Origin: Massospora cicadina
Lineage: Eukaryota > Entomophthoromycota > Entomophthoromycetes > Entomophthorales > Entomophthoraceae
Length of the DNA stretch: 64,000 bases
Assembly (NCBI GenBank): GCA_022478985.1
Contig: JAKSZP010013570.1
Coordinates: forward strand, 1 to 64,000
Direction of reading: 5' to 3'
Part shown: piece after piece, positions 23,061 to 32,681 of the stretch
Numbering within the stretch: position 1 is the stretch's first letter
How the letters are laid out: every line of letters begins with the position of its first letter
Made by a program: the position numbers and the translations under genes
Notes under the pieces: model-generated
Databases searched by the model: none
Told to the model about the DNA's origin: nothing
What the model saw: only the letters and a program-made list of their open reading frames with translations

Positions 23061-23489
23061 CAGTGTTAGCCCATGATTAATGCCTTTATACCTTAGAACT
23101 CTGATCTAACTATAAGGGCTTTAGCTGATGAAATTGTATGGCTTCAAACCCTGGCCACTCAAGGCGTTGTCACCACCACAGAAATGGATACATCACTATT
23201 CAATTGCGGCTGACCTTCATTACCAATTTTTAATTAAGTGACCTTGTTCTCTTTTATCACCATTGACCAAGAAGTTATCAGAACAAGCTTGACTTTCTTT
23301 GGTCTGGACCTTATAAGATCATTCATAAGGTGAACTTGTTTTACTACATTGCTTATTTCAATTAGGGGAAAGTTGTGAACTGAGTACATGGTCAATTCAT
23401 TTGGCCCTATACCCCCTATGACAGGAACTTGAGGGAAGGACATTGTCAGGATTTGAGATGCGAGTGAGTCAAAATCCCACTCCTAAGTC

Positions 23490-24240
23490 TTTTTAGTACT
23501 AGTGGTGCCCAACCCAAAAGGAGGAGCTGCCACGCATATTTATTCGCAAAATGGGCCAAACAATGGGATTAATATAAATTAAAAAATTACAAATATAGCC
23601 TTAGGTTATCAGCCTAGAAAGCCATATCAGATGGCGAGGAGGCTTTGGGAAACTTTTGTACGGCGCCTTCTTTAGCTGGCAGACCATGGCGGACAGCATT
23701 GAGGTGGGAGCATCAGCGACATGGGGCATAAGGAGGTATAGTTGGGGGTTTTCTCCATTAATGAGGCCAGCGGTGTCCATCGCCTCAACATATTGAGCAA
23801 GTTGATGCTCATCAAAAATGATGAGATCCAGCACACAAGTAAATGACTTGATGTGCTGGCAAGTTTTGGGATAATTGGTGTTAAAAAGAGAAGTTTTTGC
23901 TGCATCAATGCAAGTGTGGCTTGCACCAAAAGCAAGCTTATCAATTTCATACTTCGCATTTTCCTCAAAATCATGAGGAAAATAGGGGATAGGAATACCC
24001 TCAACAAGGGGCTTCATTGCCCCATGGAGTTGGTGGCGGAGGAGGTGTTGGCAAGGGCAAATGCAGCCACAACTGCCATATTGTTAATATTTTTATAAAT
24101 GGGAAACCCATTTTTTGAACAAAAACGATGGGAACACGATTTGGGAGGATCAACAAAGAACTCCTTCAAAGCAAAATCAGGTTTTGCATGGTACAGCCGT
24201 TTGTCCTCATCAATCCATTTGAGAGCCTCAAATGGATTGG
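23490..24240 (-). mobile_element. A-tailed retroposon with unknown reading frame, inside element D 3' LTR
   Basis: A 751-bp - strand insert flanked by a near-perfect duplication of about 15 bp: TCCCACTCCTAAGTC (23475-23489) and TCCCTACTCCTATGTC (24241-24256). On the - strand its 3' end reads GGGTTGGGCACCACTAGTAC followed by TAAAAA at the duplication. A long target duplication plus an A tail is the mark of LINE-type (target-primed) insertion. The 5' end starts inside an open frame, so the copy is 5'-truncated. The same 3' tail recurs at 57047-57091. It is neither LTR element nor typical LINE sequence. Confidence 0.72.
23601..24240 (-). pseudogene. Unknown protein fragment carried by the retroposon
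   Basis: Function not recognised. From the truncated 5' end the frame reads TNPFEALKWIDEDKRLYHAK and continues to ATNSMGQ with TGA at 24014-24016. It then continues in a second frame that overlaps at ATGA (MKPLVEGIPIPYFPHDFEE onward) to a stop at about 23601. Together they give about 220 residues with ordinary globular composition, so this was a real protein and one base has been lost or gained. Visible features: a Cys/His patch SCSHRFCSKNG, a hydrophobic helix NNMAVVAAFALANTSSA, and a moderately acidic C-terminal half. No transmembrane segment or nucleic-acid enzyme motif is seen. A capsid-like or nucleoprotein-like protein, or a host gene transcript, are both possible. Confidence 0.5.
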
Positions 24241-24689
24241 TCCCTACTCCTATGTCAAGACTCAATAAGTTGACTCTTGAGCCAGTGTGAATGGAATTTC
24301 ACCCTGAAGACATCAATATGAGATTTAATCAGGAAGCATCATGTGCATGAGAATTAATGAATACACATTCAGGAATCCCATCCCTGCTTCCTAAACCTCA
24401 AGAGGTGTGATTTCCACCGCCGTAGTCATGAGGACAATGTAGAACAATGATGGCGCTGACTAGGCAGTTGAACCAGAAGACATTGAAAGATCCTGATCAT
24501 ACAAGGCCACAAAGGTCCCTGAGGCACCAAGTCCCCACATGCCCTACAAATATTGTTGCTTTATAATGAAAAAAAGTAGTTTATTTTCGCCACATCTTTT
24601 TATTTTCACCTCTCCTCTAGTTTAAAGCTTTGTGCCCATTTTCAGACTTTGAAGTCAGTTAAGAGAACTGTCACAACAAAACTGATCTG

Positions 24690-24900
24690 GATCCCACAGT
24701 TTTTATTCTTTATGGTGGTCAATATTCAGCGATAGTCCAGTTTCTTAAGTAAATTAGTTGATACAATATTGATAGGGGTCCCAATATCAACTATAGTTCT
24801 AACACTGACCTTGTTTATGATAATATCAACATACATACACTCAAAATAGTAAGAACAGTGGTGTTTATTAGGTGTACGCCAAGCTTGTTAGTTTGGACCA
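24690..24900 (-). pseudogene. Element B protease, N-terminal half
   Basis: On the - strand: CMYVDIIINKVSVRTIVDIG then TPINIVSTNLLKKLDY. It matches ECTYCDIFIAKNRVRAIIDTGSPVNIVS of element A. The catalytic DTG has become DIG. The rest of the domain lies at 17280-17339, so element D separates the halves. Confidence 0.78.
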
Positions 24901-25229
24901 GATATGACTGTAATTACTCACAAAGTAAGGAGGCTATATTCTTAATTCTATAGGAGGGATAGCTACATTATTCTAGTTTGGCGTACAACCAGAATCAACT
25001 GGCAAGTTGTAATGATCAAGCTGCTGTACATAGGGTCTCAATTCTACTTCTGATGTCTGGTCTATATTTTTCTCTCAGAGTGAGCGGATGGTAACTACTA
25101 GCATGTTGTCAGCAAAAATGGGTTGAAGAGTTGGGAAGCTGTGCTTTGAAGGGGTTTCTAGGGATATTTGGGTTTCAAAGGAATTAGAATATCTTGTATC
25201 TACTCCTCCCACTCTTTTCCCTGCTCTTC

Positions 25230-26990
25230 AATATCCGCCACTTCCAAGTGATGCACTTGGGTTTGGCCCCTTAGTGTTGCACTAGTAAGCAAAGTGCCCC
25301 TCTAGCTGCATCAGTTACATGTGATGTGGAAGATGTCAGGTCTAAGTCTGATGGCTTCAGGCGATTCTTTTTGGTGTCCTGCTGGGGGGCGTTCTTCGGA
25401 TTTCACAGTTATTATAATATCCTTATTGGATGCGTTGAAGGTCGCAGTGCATTGGAAGAGATAGTTCATCATCTGAGATACATTATAGTCATCATTTAAC
25501 ATGGGTATCATGACCCATTACAGTTCTTTGTAAGGTTCACAATTTTTATGACAATCCATGCATCATAGTTATTCAAGACTTTTGCGCCATATAACACCTG
25601 ATCTTTGAGGAAGAAGTGGTTAAGACTTTAGAAGTTGTTTTTTTCTAAGAGATAGTATTGAGGATGGCGGTTTACCTGGTCACCATCTTTTCCACTCCTC
25701 TGAATTCCTTTATGATAATGTTTTTCACGTTCTGGTAAGACAGACTAGTATCACTATTTTTGGTCTTCACCAGTTCTTGACTCGCTGGGTCTAACAAAAA
25801 CATTAACGTCTCCATATTAGCCTTGTTACTCATGCCATCCACGCTAATCTCAAATAGCAACAAGAAGGTGTGTACGTTCCCCTTATTGTCAAATTTTGTT
25901 AAGTTATTGGGGCTAAAACTATAATTACTGGAGTTTTTGGTTAATTGTCCAAGGCCCTGTGGCACAGTTGGGAGATCAGTGCTACCAACCCTTGAGATGG
26001 AGTTTAAGAAAGTCTGGGTTGATGGTCTAGCAGTTGAAATATGGCGAACTGGTGTTTTATTGCAGTTGTCTGGGAATAGTAAGAGTGGTGAAGATAGAGG
26101 TTTCTAAGTATTGTTCTGAGTAAATATTTATGAGGTGGGTATTAAATATAGAAATACTGGAATATTACCCCACAAGCGCCTTATTGCTTATGATTCTGAG
26201 TCCATAAGAATTAATTGAGAGCATTGGTTAAGGTTCCGTTCAATTTTCTAGCAAGAGGACCCTGTAAGAATTTACAGAGTTCACCTCTGATTTTGTCCCA
26301 GAACTGGTCTAGTTTGCTGGGAAGGTATCAGACTTGTGCTCCAAAGATTTCTTGACCTCTGCCAGTTTTAATTCTATAGTTTCAAGACAAGCTTTCATGG
26401 AAACGTTTTATTCAATGATGTGAGTGATTCTCAAGCCTTGGGCCTGTGCTAGGCCATTCAATGAGTTAAATTATGTATAGATGGTGTAAGATTAAATGGC
26501 TCCTATCAAAATTTCTTTTAAGGTTGCAGAGCCTGTCTTGACCTGCCTCAGCACTCTGCTCAAGATCTTGAATTGTGTTTTGGTGACCAATCACAGCGCA
26601 TGATAGGTGACCAAGCTGCAAGTCCAACTCTTCTAAAAAACTGACTGATGGTGCGACCCATCTGAGCATAATCCTCTTAATTGGCGAGCTCCAAAAATGG
26701 TGCGCCGTGCCACTTCTGTTCACAAGTACTTCTAGACCTGGCCACAGTGATGTGTTACATCATGCACCCATAGGGTGATGCCCCACACATGTCCAATATC
26801 TCACCAATGATGCGACTCAAGTTTCATTTAGTTAGTTGGCAAGTTTATATACTCAGTGATTGGCTTTGCCTGCCTAACATCGGTTGTTTAAAATGACTGC
26901 GTTCACCTCTTTAAAGTTATCATACAATTTGTCTGTCATTATCTGTCTTTCCCAGAGTTGAGCCTCTGCAAACTTGATCAGTCTGCTGAT
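25230..26990 (-). pseudogene. Element B gag (decayed)
   Basis: Open pieces on the - strand at 26723-26466 (an N-terminal segment with a heptad-like QNTIQDLEQSAEAG stretch), 25965-25672 (capsid: KGNVHTFLLLFEISVDGMSN and LSYQNVKNIIIKEFRGVEK) and 25511-25311. A ruined CCHC knuckle may lie at about 25255-25330, where a RGHFAYQC-like string can be assembled across frames. The capsid piece is closely similar in pattern to the FVEGSSDQQKAKLLLIALDV part of element C. Confidence 0.65.
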
Positions 26991-27495
26991 TTCAATGTGC
27001 TGCCAGGAAAAAAATCTGCATGGTTTAAAGGATTTATTATTTTATGTTTGGGTGATCATTATGACTATTTGCACCTGAGTAGCAATCCTCCTGATTATGG
27101 TGAACATTATCATTTCCTGGAATAAAAGATAATTCATGTATATATAGTCCTGATACTATAGCTTCTGAAAATATCCCAAATGGGCTTCGTTAATAGCTTT
27201 GGTGAAATGGTACCCATGGAGAAGCCATTCCATGACCTACTTAACATGTTTGGGTGTACGCTGGCCATATGGCCTAGTAATTCAGAGGCTAGAGGTCCTA
27301 CAGTGATGAGCTCCATAGTAGAAGCGTCATTCTCCTTGTTGTATAAACTGCTGAGGCGGAAGTGGTCTCATTTGGGCTCCTCTAAGTCTATGTGGGGAGG
27401 GGAATACTTGTCCACAAAGTCAATAGTGAAGCAGCTGAGAACCTGACTTATAGTATATAGTTCCTTGGTTTCTTCTATGGTTTCGTTGAAAGTGA

Positions 27496-27514
27496 CCCCA
27501 TTTATTGAGTACCA
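27496..27514 (-). promoter_or_regulatory. Element B primer-binding site
   Basis: On the - strand TGGTACTCAATAAATGGGG, a changed form of TGGTGCTCACTACAGGGG, 3 bp inside the 5' LTR. This fixes the right LTR as the 5' one. Confidence 0.6.
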
Positions 27515-27517
27515 TAA

Positions 27518-28288
27518 TGTTTCAATCGATATTACAACTAGGCAAGATTGTCACAGGTAAATATTCTTCAATCAGGTATTCCTGTATGAAGACAGTATAA
27601 CTCAAAATGAACATAAAGCTCAGTAAAAAATAAGACTTCATTAAATATTCATTCTCAAAATCTGCTGTAGTTTCATTGGGTACTTCTAGCAGCAAAAAAC
27701 CCTCATAAGTTTAAATTAAAGTTCCTCTGATGAAAGTAGATACCAAAATATGAATTAACACGTTTGTCCCTTTTCCAATACATAATTTTTCCAATTATAT
27801 GCTGAGCCTTTAGAAGGTAACCCATGAGCCAACATTCTCTGAAGCTCCCAAATCTTATAGTGTTTCCCATTTATATTCCGCTAAAAAGCTGTCAATGTTT
27901 TACTGAGAATGGATTGGTGTGTCCAACGTTGGGTACATCTTTTAGGTATTGGTTGGCGGGGACACTCACGGCAAATTTGGCTGAGTGATTCTGATTGTTT
28001 TTAATTGATGAAAATGGTACGGTGTGGACACTAGGTTTTTGGTTGTCAAATCAAAGGGGATCAATACTGCCAAAAGTAAAAATTTTATGGCAAATTGGTT
28101 TAGAAAATACTTAGATATTTGGTCAGTAAAGTCTTGCAGAATATATGGAGGAGAATTAATCTTAACTGATTTTATTAGGAACACAGATAGAGAGACAAGG
28201 TGTTCAAGCGTAGCAGTGATGTCTAAAGAGCATTTGTGGTACTATTGATGTGGTCAATCTCATATGGTTGTCAAAATAAATCTCAACA
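27518..28288 (-). repeat. Element B 5' LTR (right copy)
   Basis: It starts TGTTTCAATCGATATTACAA and ends TCTCAACA, followed by CCCTG (28289-28293), the target duplication shared with 5728-5732. It is similar to 5733-6493 across its length, with many transitions. Confidence 0.85.
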
Positions 28289-28293
28289 CCCTG

Positions 28294-30771
28294 ATAGCCC
28301 TGGTCAAAGTTGTTGCACGCCAGGTAGCTAACATTTTCTTCAAGGACATCCAAGATGATTATTGTAAAAACCCATCATGAGATCAATCAACAATACTTGT
28401 TAGTACATAGACTTGATGAATACTTCATTTTTAAAATTTTAAGTATTAACATATGAATTTATCTCATATAAAACCTAATTTAAAGCTTTAGGTCTCAATT
28501 TAATTATAAAAGAAGGTAATATAAGAGAGTTAAGATGCTTGTATCTTAACCAATCACTAAAATGTCTACTCTTACGCTCCTATCTTTTCATATCCTTCAT
28601 GTAATCTTAGGCACAGATGCTTAAGAGCCTATTAAGATCATCTAGGTTTACACTTCAATTTTTATTAAAAAAGTTAAGAACTTTAAGTTTTAGATATAAA
28701 TATCTTAATACATTTTAAGTTTGTGGTTTCCCAATCAGGTTGAAATCACTTATCACTACATATTTAAATAACATTTGCATGTAATGCAACATATTTGATA
28801 AGTCATTAGGGCACTAGCAGATATAGATCTAGTTTAAAGAATCAAATATTATCAATTTAAAAACCTTTTCTTAAGGCAAACTATATAAATTTGTTCCATA
28901 ATATGTTGTGAAGGAATTAAAAAAGTGATTGAATTTCTTACTTTTCAGGCAATTTGAATTCTTAGAGATATTATATCTGATATCTTAGAGTAGAACTAAA
29001 TGCGTCATATTCAGTGAAGTGAAGTCTAGAACACTAGCTTTGGTTCTTAGATCTGTGTCTCAATGATAAAATTACTTTAGTTCTTAGTAAAGTGGCAAAT
29101 CACTATAAGGATGTTTTGATTTAATAGTGGTTTTTGGAAGAAAGCCAAAAATAACCAGGCTCACAATCATGGATGGAAGATCTATAAAAAGTTTCTTATT
29201 AACTAAAATAAAACTAATCTAAAACTCAAAAAAGTGTAAGATCCAAGTGTTTATTCATCAAACTACGCATCTTTTTCCTTACAATTCACTACTCTGATAA
29301 AATTTTGATAGATCTTAACACTTAGAATAGCATTGCCTCTTCATAAACACATGGTTCTCAAGAATAATGGTAATCTTTGGCCTTTTAATTTCAGATTAAT
29401 TTAGCTTAACCCTAGTATTCTGAATTTTAAATAATAATCTTAATTCTATAATATACCACCATAAATCTCACCAGCCATTTTTGGTAAAATACTTTGGTAT
29501 TGATATTCACAAGGTAATTAATTTCTAAAGGCGAAGAATAATTTATCTATCACTTCAAGGCCAGGTGCAGAGGAATGCCAGGGTATTCTAGCTCCTTTTA
29601 CAAATAAATGTCTCTAGAAATAAGCCAACCTCTTTGTTGCAGATGGGACAAACTTCACATCAAAATGATGGGCATAAACTTCCCTCTTATCACGGAGATT
29701 AAACTTAAGAGCATGTTTATCTGATAGTTTTATAGTTAGACACTGTACTCATGATGCCAAATGTGTTCCCATATATTAACAGCTAATAAACATAATCAAA
29801 TTAGGTATAAAATGAATGGTTACTTCTGGATAAAGGCTAGTGATAAAGTTTTAGGCTTTGTTTTAAGTACTGTAGTTGTAAAACTAGTAATATTTTTAAC
29901 GAAAGGATTACAAGTACAACTATATTATTAAATGGTGTCATGATTGTGCCCCATTTCTGCCAGAAAATTCCTTTACCTTTAGAAACTTTCCAATAACTTC
30001 AAAAATGCCATGAATAAATCCATTGAGATTTAAAAGTTATGGACGAGGACAATCAAGTTTCCTTTATACCCTACAACTCATTAAACAATTTGAGGATGGT
30101 TGAGGTCTTTTTATACTCCTTAACTGCAATAATTTGATGGTTAATGACAGCGAACATCAAGCCCCTTTTGTACCCTGAGAAGAGCAAAATAATTTATAGC
30201 TGACTATGATGGCTAAGTTCAGTTAAATGCAGCAAATGATGGTAGAAAACAGATAATCCACCTGTTTTGAGTTCTTATAAATTTACCATCACTAATCTGA
30301 ATATCACCAAATTGAGTGACCATCCAATTCTAGATAAAAATGAAATGCTGTATTTAGGTGTCTTGAGTTGGTACCCCCATTTAAAACTTAATATAACAAT
30401 TATAAAAGAGGTTAAAATTAATAAGCAAACAATGAGGACTTTACACATAACCAGAAGAAGAATGAATAGAGAGATGACAAAATCCTGGTCATAAGATATA
30501 TGTTGTAAGAAGAAGCTCCTGCATCAGAGAGCGTTACCAGACGGAATCTGTTAAGAAGGCTGAACTGAAGCACCTGACAAGAATTATTTTATAGTTTAGT
30601 TTTTTAAATTTTATTTGAGGTACACTGATCAGGAATGGACATTACCAAAGCTTTAAGAGCAAAAATAAAATCACACTGTGATGATTTATACCAACCAAAA
30701 CAAATGAAAACACACACAAAGCAAGAACACAACTAAGGCAGGCGGGACAGCGGCAAACTGCTTATACCACC
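28294..30771. other. AT-rich region between elements, no gene seen
   Basis: About 2.5 kb of strongly AT-rich sequence. Short open frames such as 30267-30494 show no domain. No LTR pair, terminal inverted repeat, tRNA or tandem array was recognised. Confidence 0.5.
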
Positions 30772-31393
30772 ATGGTGGAAGGTGAGGGGGACTGGGGGGC
30801 TCATCCTCAGAAGCTTCTTCACCTCAGATCAGGGAACGGGCTATTGTGGAGAGCAAGGACGTTGAGTGAAGGTGGTATGCAGTTTGATAACCTTGATGAG
30901 TGGTGTGTTGGAAAAGCAGCTAACATAAAGAATGGTGGATATATAAGTGGAAAAAGCGTTTTCAGCTTTAACAAAGACGTCATGGAGTTAAACAAACGTG
31001 GCTATATTGATGCTAATAATCTTGACTTTGAGATTCCATGCTACACAGCCACACTCTGGACAGCTTTGGTGGAAGCTTTATGGGTTCAGATCAGCCAATC
31101 TTTACTAGGCTTATTGAGGGTGTGGGGATATTAGAAGGAGGGATTCCTCCTGTAAGCATCACCACTGACTTGGTGACAGATTTGCATAATAGTGACAATC
31201 AGGTTTACCAGCTGCTTCAAAAGCCAGTGGTGATTACCATCGATGGTTCAGCCTTTGGATGTGGGGCAAATAACTGAGGAGGGAACTTGGCGTCATATTC
31301 TTGGATGAGGAACTTGACTTGTATAGTGGTTTTCTCAATGAAATTACCTGATTTGACAATTTCAGCCAATAAATCACAAGGGTTTTGGTTGAA
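30772..31393 (+). pseudogene. Decayed gene of unknown function
   Basis: Not recognised as a known family. An ATG in a strong start context (ACCACCATGG) opens a protein readable across frame changes. It starts MVEGEGDWG and passes through a Ser-rich patch (SSSEASSPQIRERAIVESKD, second frame) and FDNLDEWCVGKAANIKNGGY, then DANNLDFEIPCYTAT. A one-base shift near 31050 leads to LDSFGGSFMGSDQPIFTRLI and KPVVITIDGSAFGCGANN. An in-frame TGA at 31275-31277 (likely CGA before) is followed by GGNLASYSWMRNLTCIVVFS and an end at TAA near 31393. The total is about 205 residues. The continuity of sensible protein through three small breaks argues for a true ancestral gene. Low-complexity readings on the opposite strand are less convincing. 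A captured gene or an endogenous virus-like sequence is possible. Confidence 0.5.
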
Positions 31394-31899
31394 CTAAATT
31401 AGGGGTTTGGAATACAAAAGAGGATTAGTTGGTTGGGGAGAAGCATAGGAGCAAACTAATGTTCAAGCCAAACTTGGTTGCAGGGAGCATTTGTGGCACT
31501 GGGCTGAGGAGGAGCCTGATTGGGTGCTGCGGGCATGGCTGCAGCAGGCTTTGGGGAATGGAGATAGGATTGTATCCCATATCAAAAATGTGCAGGGTTG
31601 GCGGCGGATGGGATGCAGGCAGATGAACATGCAGGGCCAGCGGAAGCAGCAAGGGATGGGTGTTTTGTTTGAAGTGGTCAACTCAAAACAGAAGGACAAA
31701 TCGTCTTCCCTCCCACAACATGAGCCCAGAATGGATGATCAGGGGAAGAAGGGATGATGGAGCGAGGGGAATTGATAATGCAATGTTATTAAAAGCAGGT
31801 CTTATTATGGCAAACGCCAAAGCCCAATGAGGCGTGTGGCTTCATTTGGGACCACAAATTGTAAGGTGGGTTTGGAGCCATAGGCTACCAAATCTTCCA
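31394..31899. other. Unassigned segment with a short open frame
   Basis: A + strand frame at 31491-31757 (starting MWHWAEEEPDWVLRAW, ending with a basic/Gln-rich tail) could be a further part of the preceding unknown gene, but no link is visible. The - strand reads as Pro/Ala-rich low complexity, which could equally belong to a LINE ORF1 fragment. Left undecided. Confidence 0.3.
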
Positions 31900-32127
31900 T
31901 CAGATCCTGATGGAGCACTGCGGGGGAAGGTAAGTGGGCAACACTGAGAACTGAACAATGATAGTGGTGTCTGTCAGGATCCAGGTGCGCGTTGTGGGGA
32001 TAGGGGTGCCCTTGAGGACCAGGGGCACAGTAGCTTCAGTGTCAGCTTTGTCTTTGCTTGTGAAGACAAGGTCAAAATACCCCTTATAGGGACAGAAAAC
32101 AATAAATCTGTCAGGTTGCTCTACCAT
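31900..32127 (-). pseudogene. Possible LINE ORF1 N-terminal fragment
   Basis: A 75-residue frame containing GYFDLVFTSKDKADTEAT and GTPIPTTRTWILTDT. The pattern G-x-DL-x-F-x2-K-x2-AD-x2-A followed by a short strand resembles GWLDLSFKNKEAADKAAV in ORF1 of the right-hand LINE (about 63120-63060). If so, a LINE fragment lies here on the - strand, next to the left end of element 1. The similarity is short, so confidence is low. Confidence 0.35.
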
Positions 32128-32139
32128 CTATGACATATT

Positions 32140-32617
32140 TGTCAGGAAGTTGATATGACTGGACAATATACTACCCATATATGTGGATTAAAGGGAGATC
32201 AAGATGAGTCTCAAGATTTATGAAAAAGGAATACATGAAATATAATCGAGCAAAATGAGGACATTCAGCGAATTGAGAGAGTTTATGCTGAGATTTGATA
32301 TGAATGATAGTAATTCAAAAAGGGAAGAAGAATAGAAGATTATCAAGCTGAGGATGAATCTGGCTGGGAACTGAGGTATAAAGAGCCTCATGGAAGATTA
32401 AATGGAGTAGTCTTTTTATGAAGGAAGAGGGAGCGCAGAGAAGTCTGCGACAATATTAAAATAAAGGTAGAACTAAGAGGCAATAGCTCCATATATATTT
32501 TATCAAGTTTTATTATGAAGTCAGCGATCCTCATATTGTCCAATTTGGTTGCTTAGTGGCTAATACCCTGTGCAAAACCAACTCAGTGGAATCAAGCCCA
32601 GATGCCAAGAATTAACA
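32140..32617 (+). repeat. Element 1 5' LTR
   Basis: TGTCAGGAAGTTGATATGAC...CCAAGAATTAACA, 478 bp with TG...CA ends. Highly similar to 39027-39505, including GGAAGAGGGAGCGCAGAGAA and CTCCATATATATTTTATCAA. Confidence 0.9.
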
Positions 32618-32618
32618 G

Positions 32619-32636
32619 TGGTGCTCACTACAGGGG
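32619..32636 (+). promoter_or_regulatory. Element 1 primer-binding site
   Basis: TGGTGCTCACTACAGGGG, one base after the 5' LTR. Identical to the sites of elements A and C. Confidence 0.75.
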
Positions 32637-32681
32637 GCCACTAAGCAACTATAGTTTGGTAAAATAAGCAATTAAAATACA

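Larger units (their letters stand above)
17340..24678 (+). mobile_element. Element D: Ty3/gypsy retrotransposon inside element B
   Basis: A + strand element with LTRs at 17340-17806 and 23444-24678, the second split by a retroposon. It has a primer-binding site at 17815-17832 and a purine tract GAGGGAAGGA before the 3' LTR. Coding remains in order: gag (18000-19870), protease (about 20010), reverse transcriptase (20960-21650), RNase H (21780-22200), integrase (22390-23060). It separates the two halves of the element B protease. No clean 5-bp target duplication could be read (AGAGA precedes it), perhaps because of decay. Stops are very dense, so it is old. Confidence 0.85.
23444..24678 (+). 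repeat. Element D 3' LTR, split by a retroposon
   Basis: The LTR starts TGTCAGGATTTGAGATG at 23444, breaks off at 23489, and resumes at about 24241 with TCCCTACTCCTATGTC, continuing to about 24678. The two parts join to match the intact 5' LTR. The end is uncertain by 3 bp. Confidence 0.8.
5733..28288 (-). mobile_element. Element B: Ty3/gypsy LTR retrotransposon split by nested insertions
   Basis: A - strand gypsy element of about 7.8 kb of its own sequence spread over 22.6 kb. It is bounded by related LTRs (5733-6493 and 27518-28288) and by a perfect 5-bp target duplication CCCTG (5728-5732 and 28289-28293). A polypurine tract lies next to the left LTR and a primer-binding site next to the right LTR, which fixes the - orientation. 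Reading right to left the order is gag, protease, reverse transcriptase, RNase H, integrase, which is the Ty3 order. Three later insertions interrupt it: element A (7112-13674) and a probable solo LTR (13854-14744), both in the integrase part, and element D (17340-24678) in the protease domain. It is heavily mutated and certainly not autonomous now. Confidence 0.88.

Noticed and set aside
23475..24256. Reading the 23490-24240 insert as a MULE or other DNA transposon because of its duplication of about 11-15 bp
   Set aside because: No terminal inverted repeat is present, one end carries an A tail, and the other end opens inside a reading frame; target-primed retroposition fits better.
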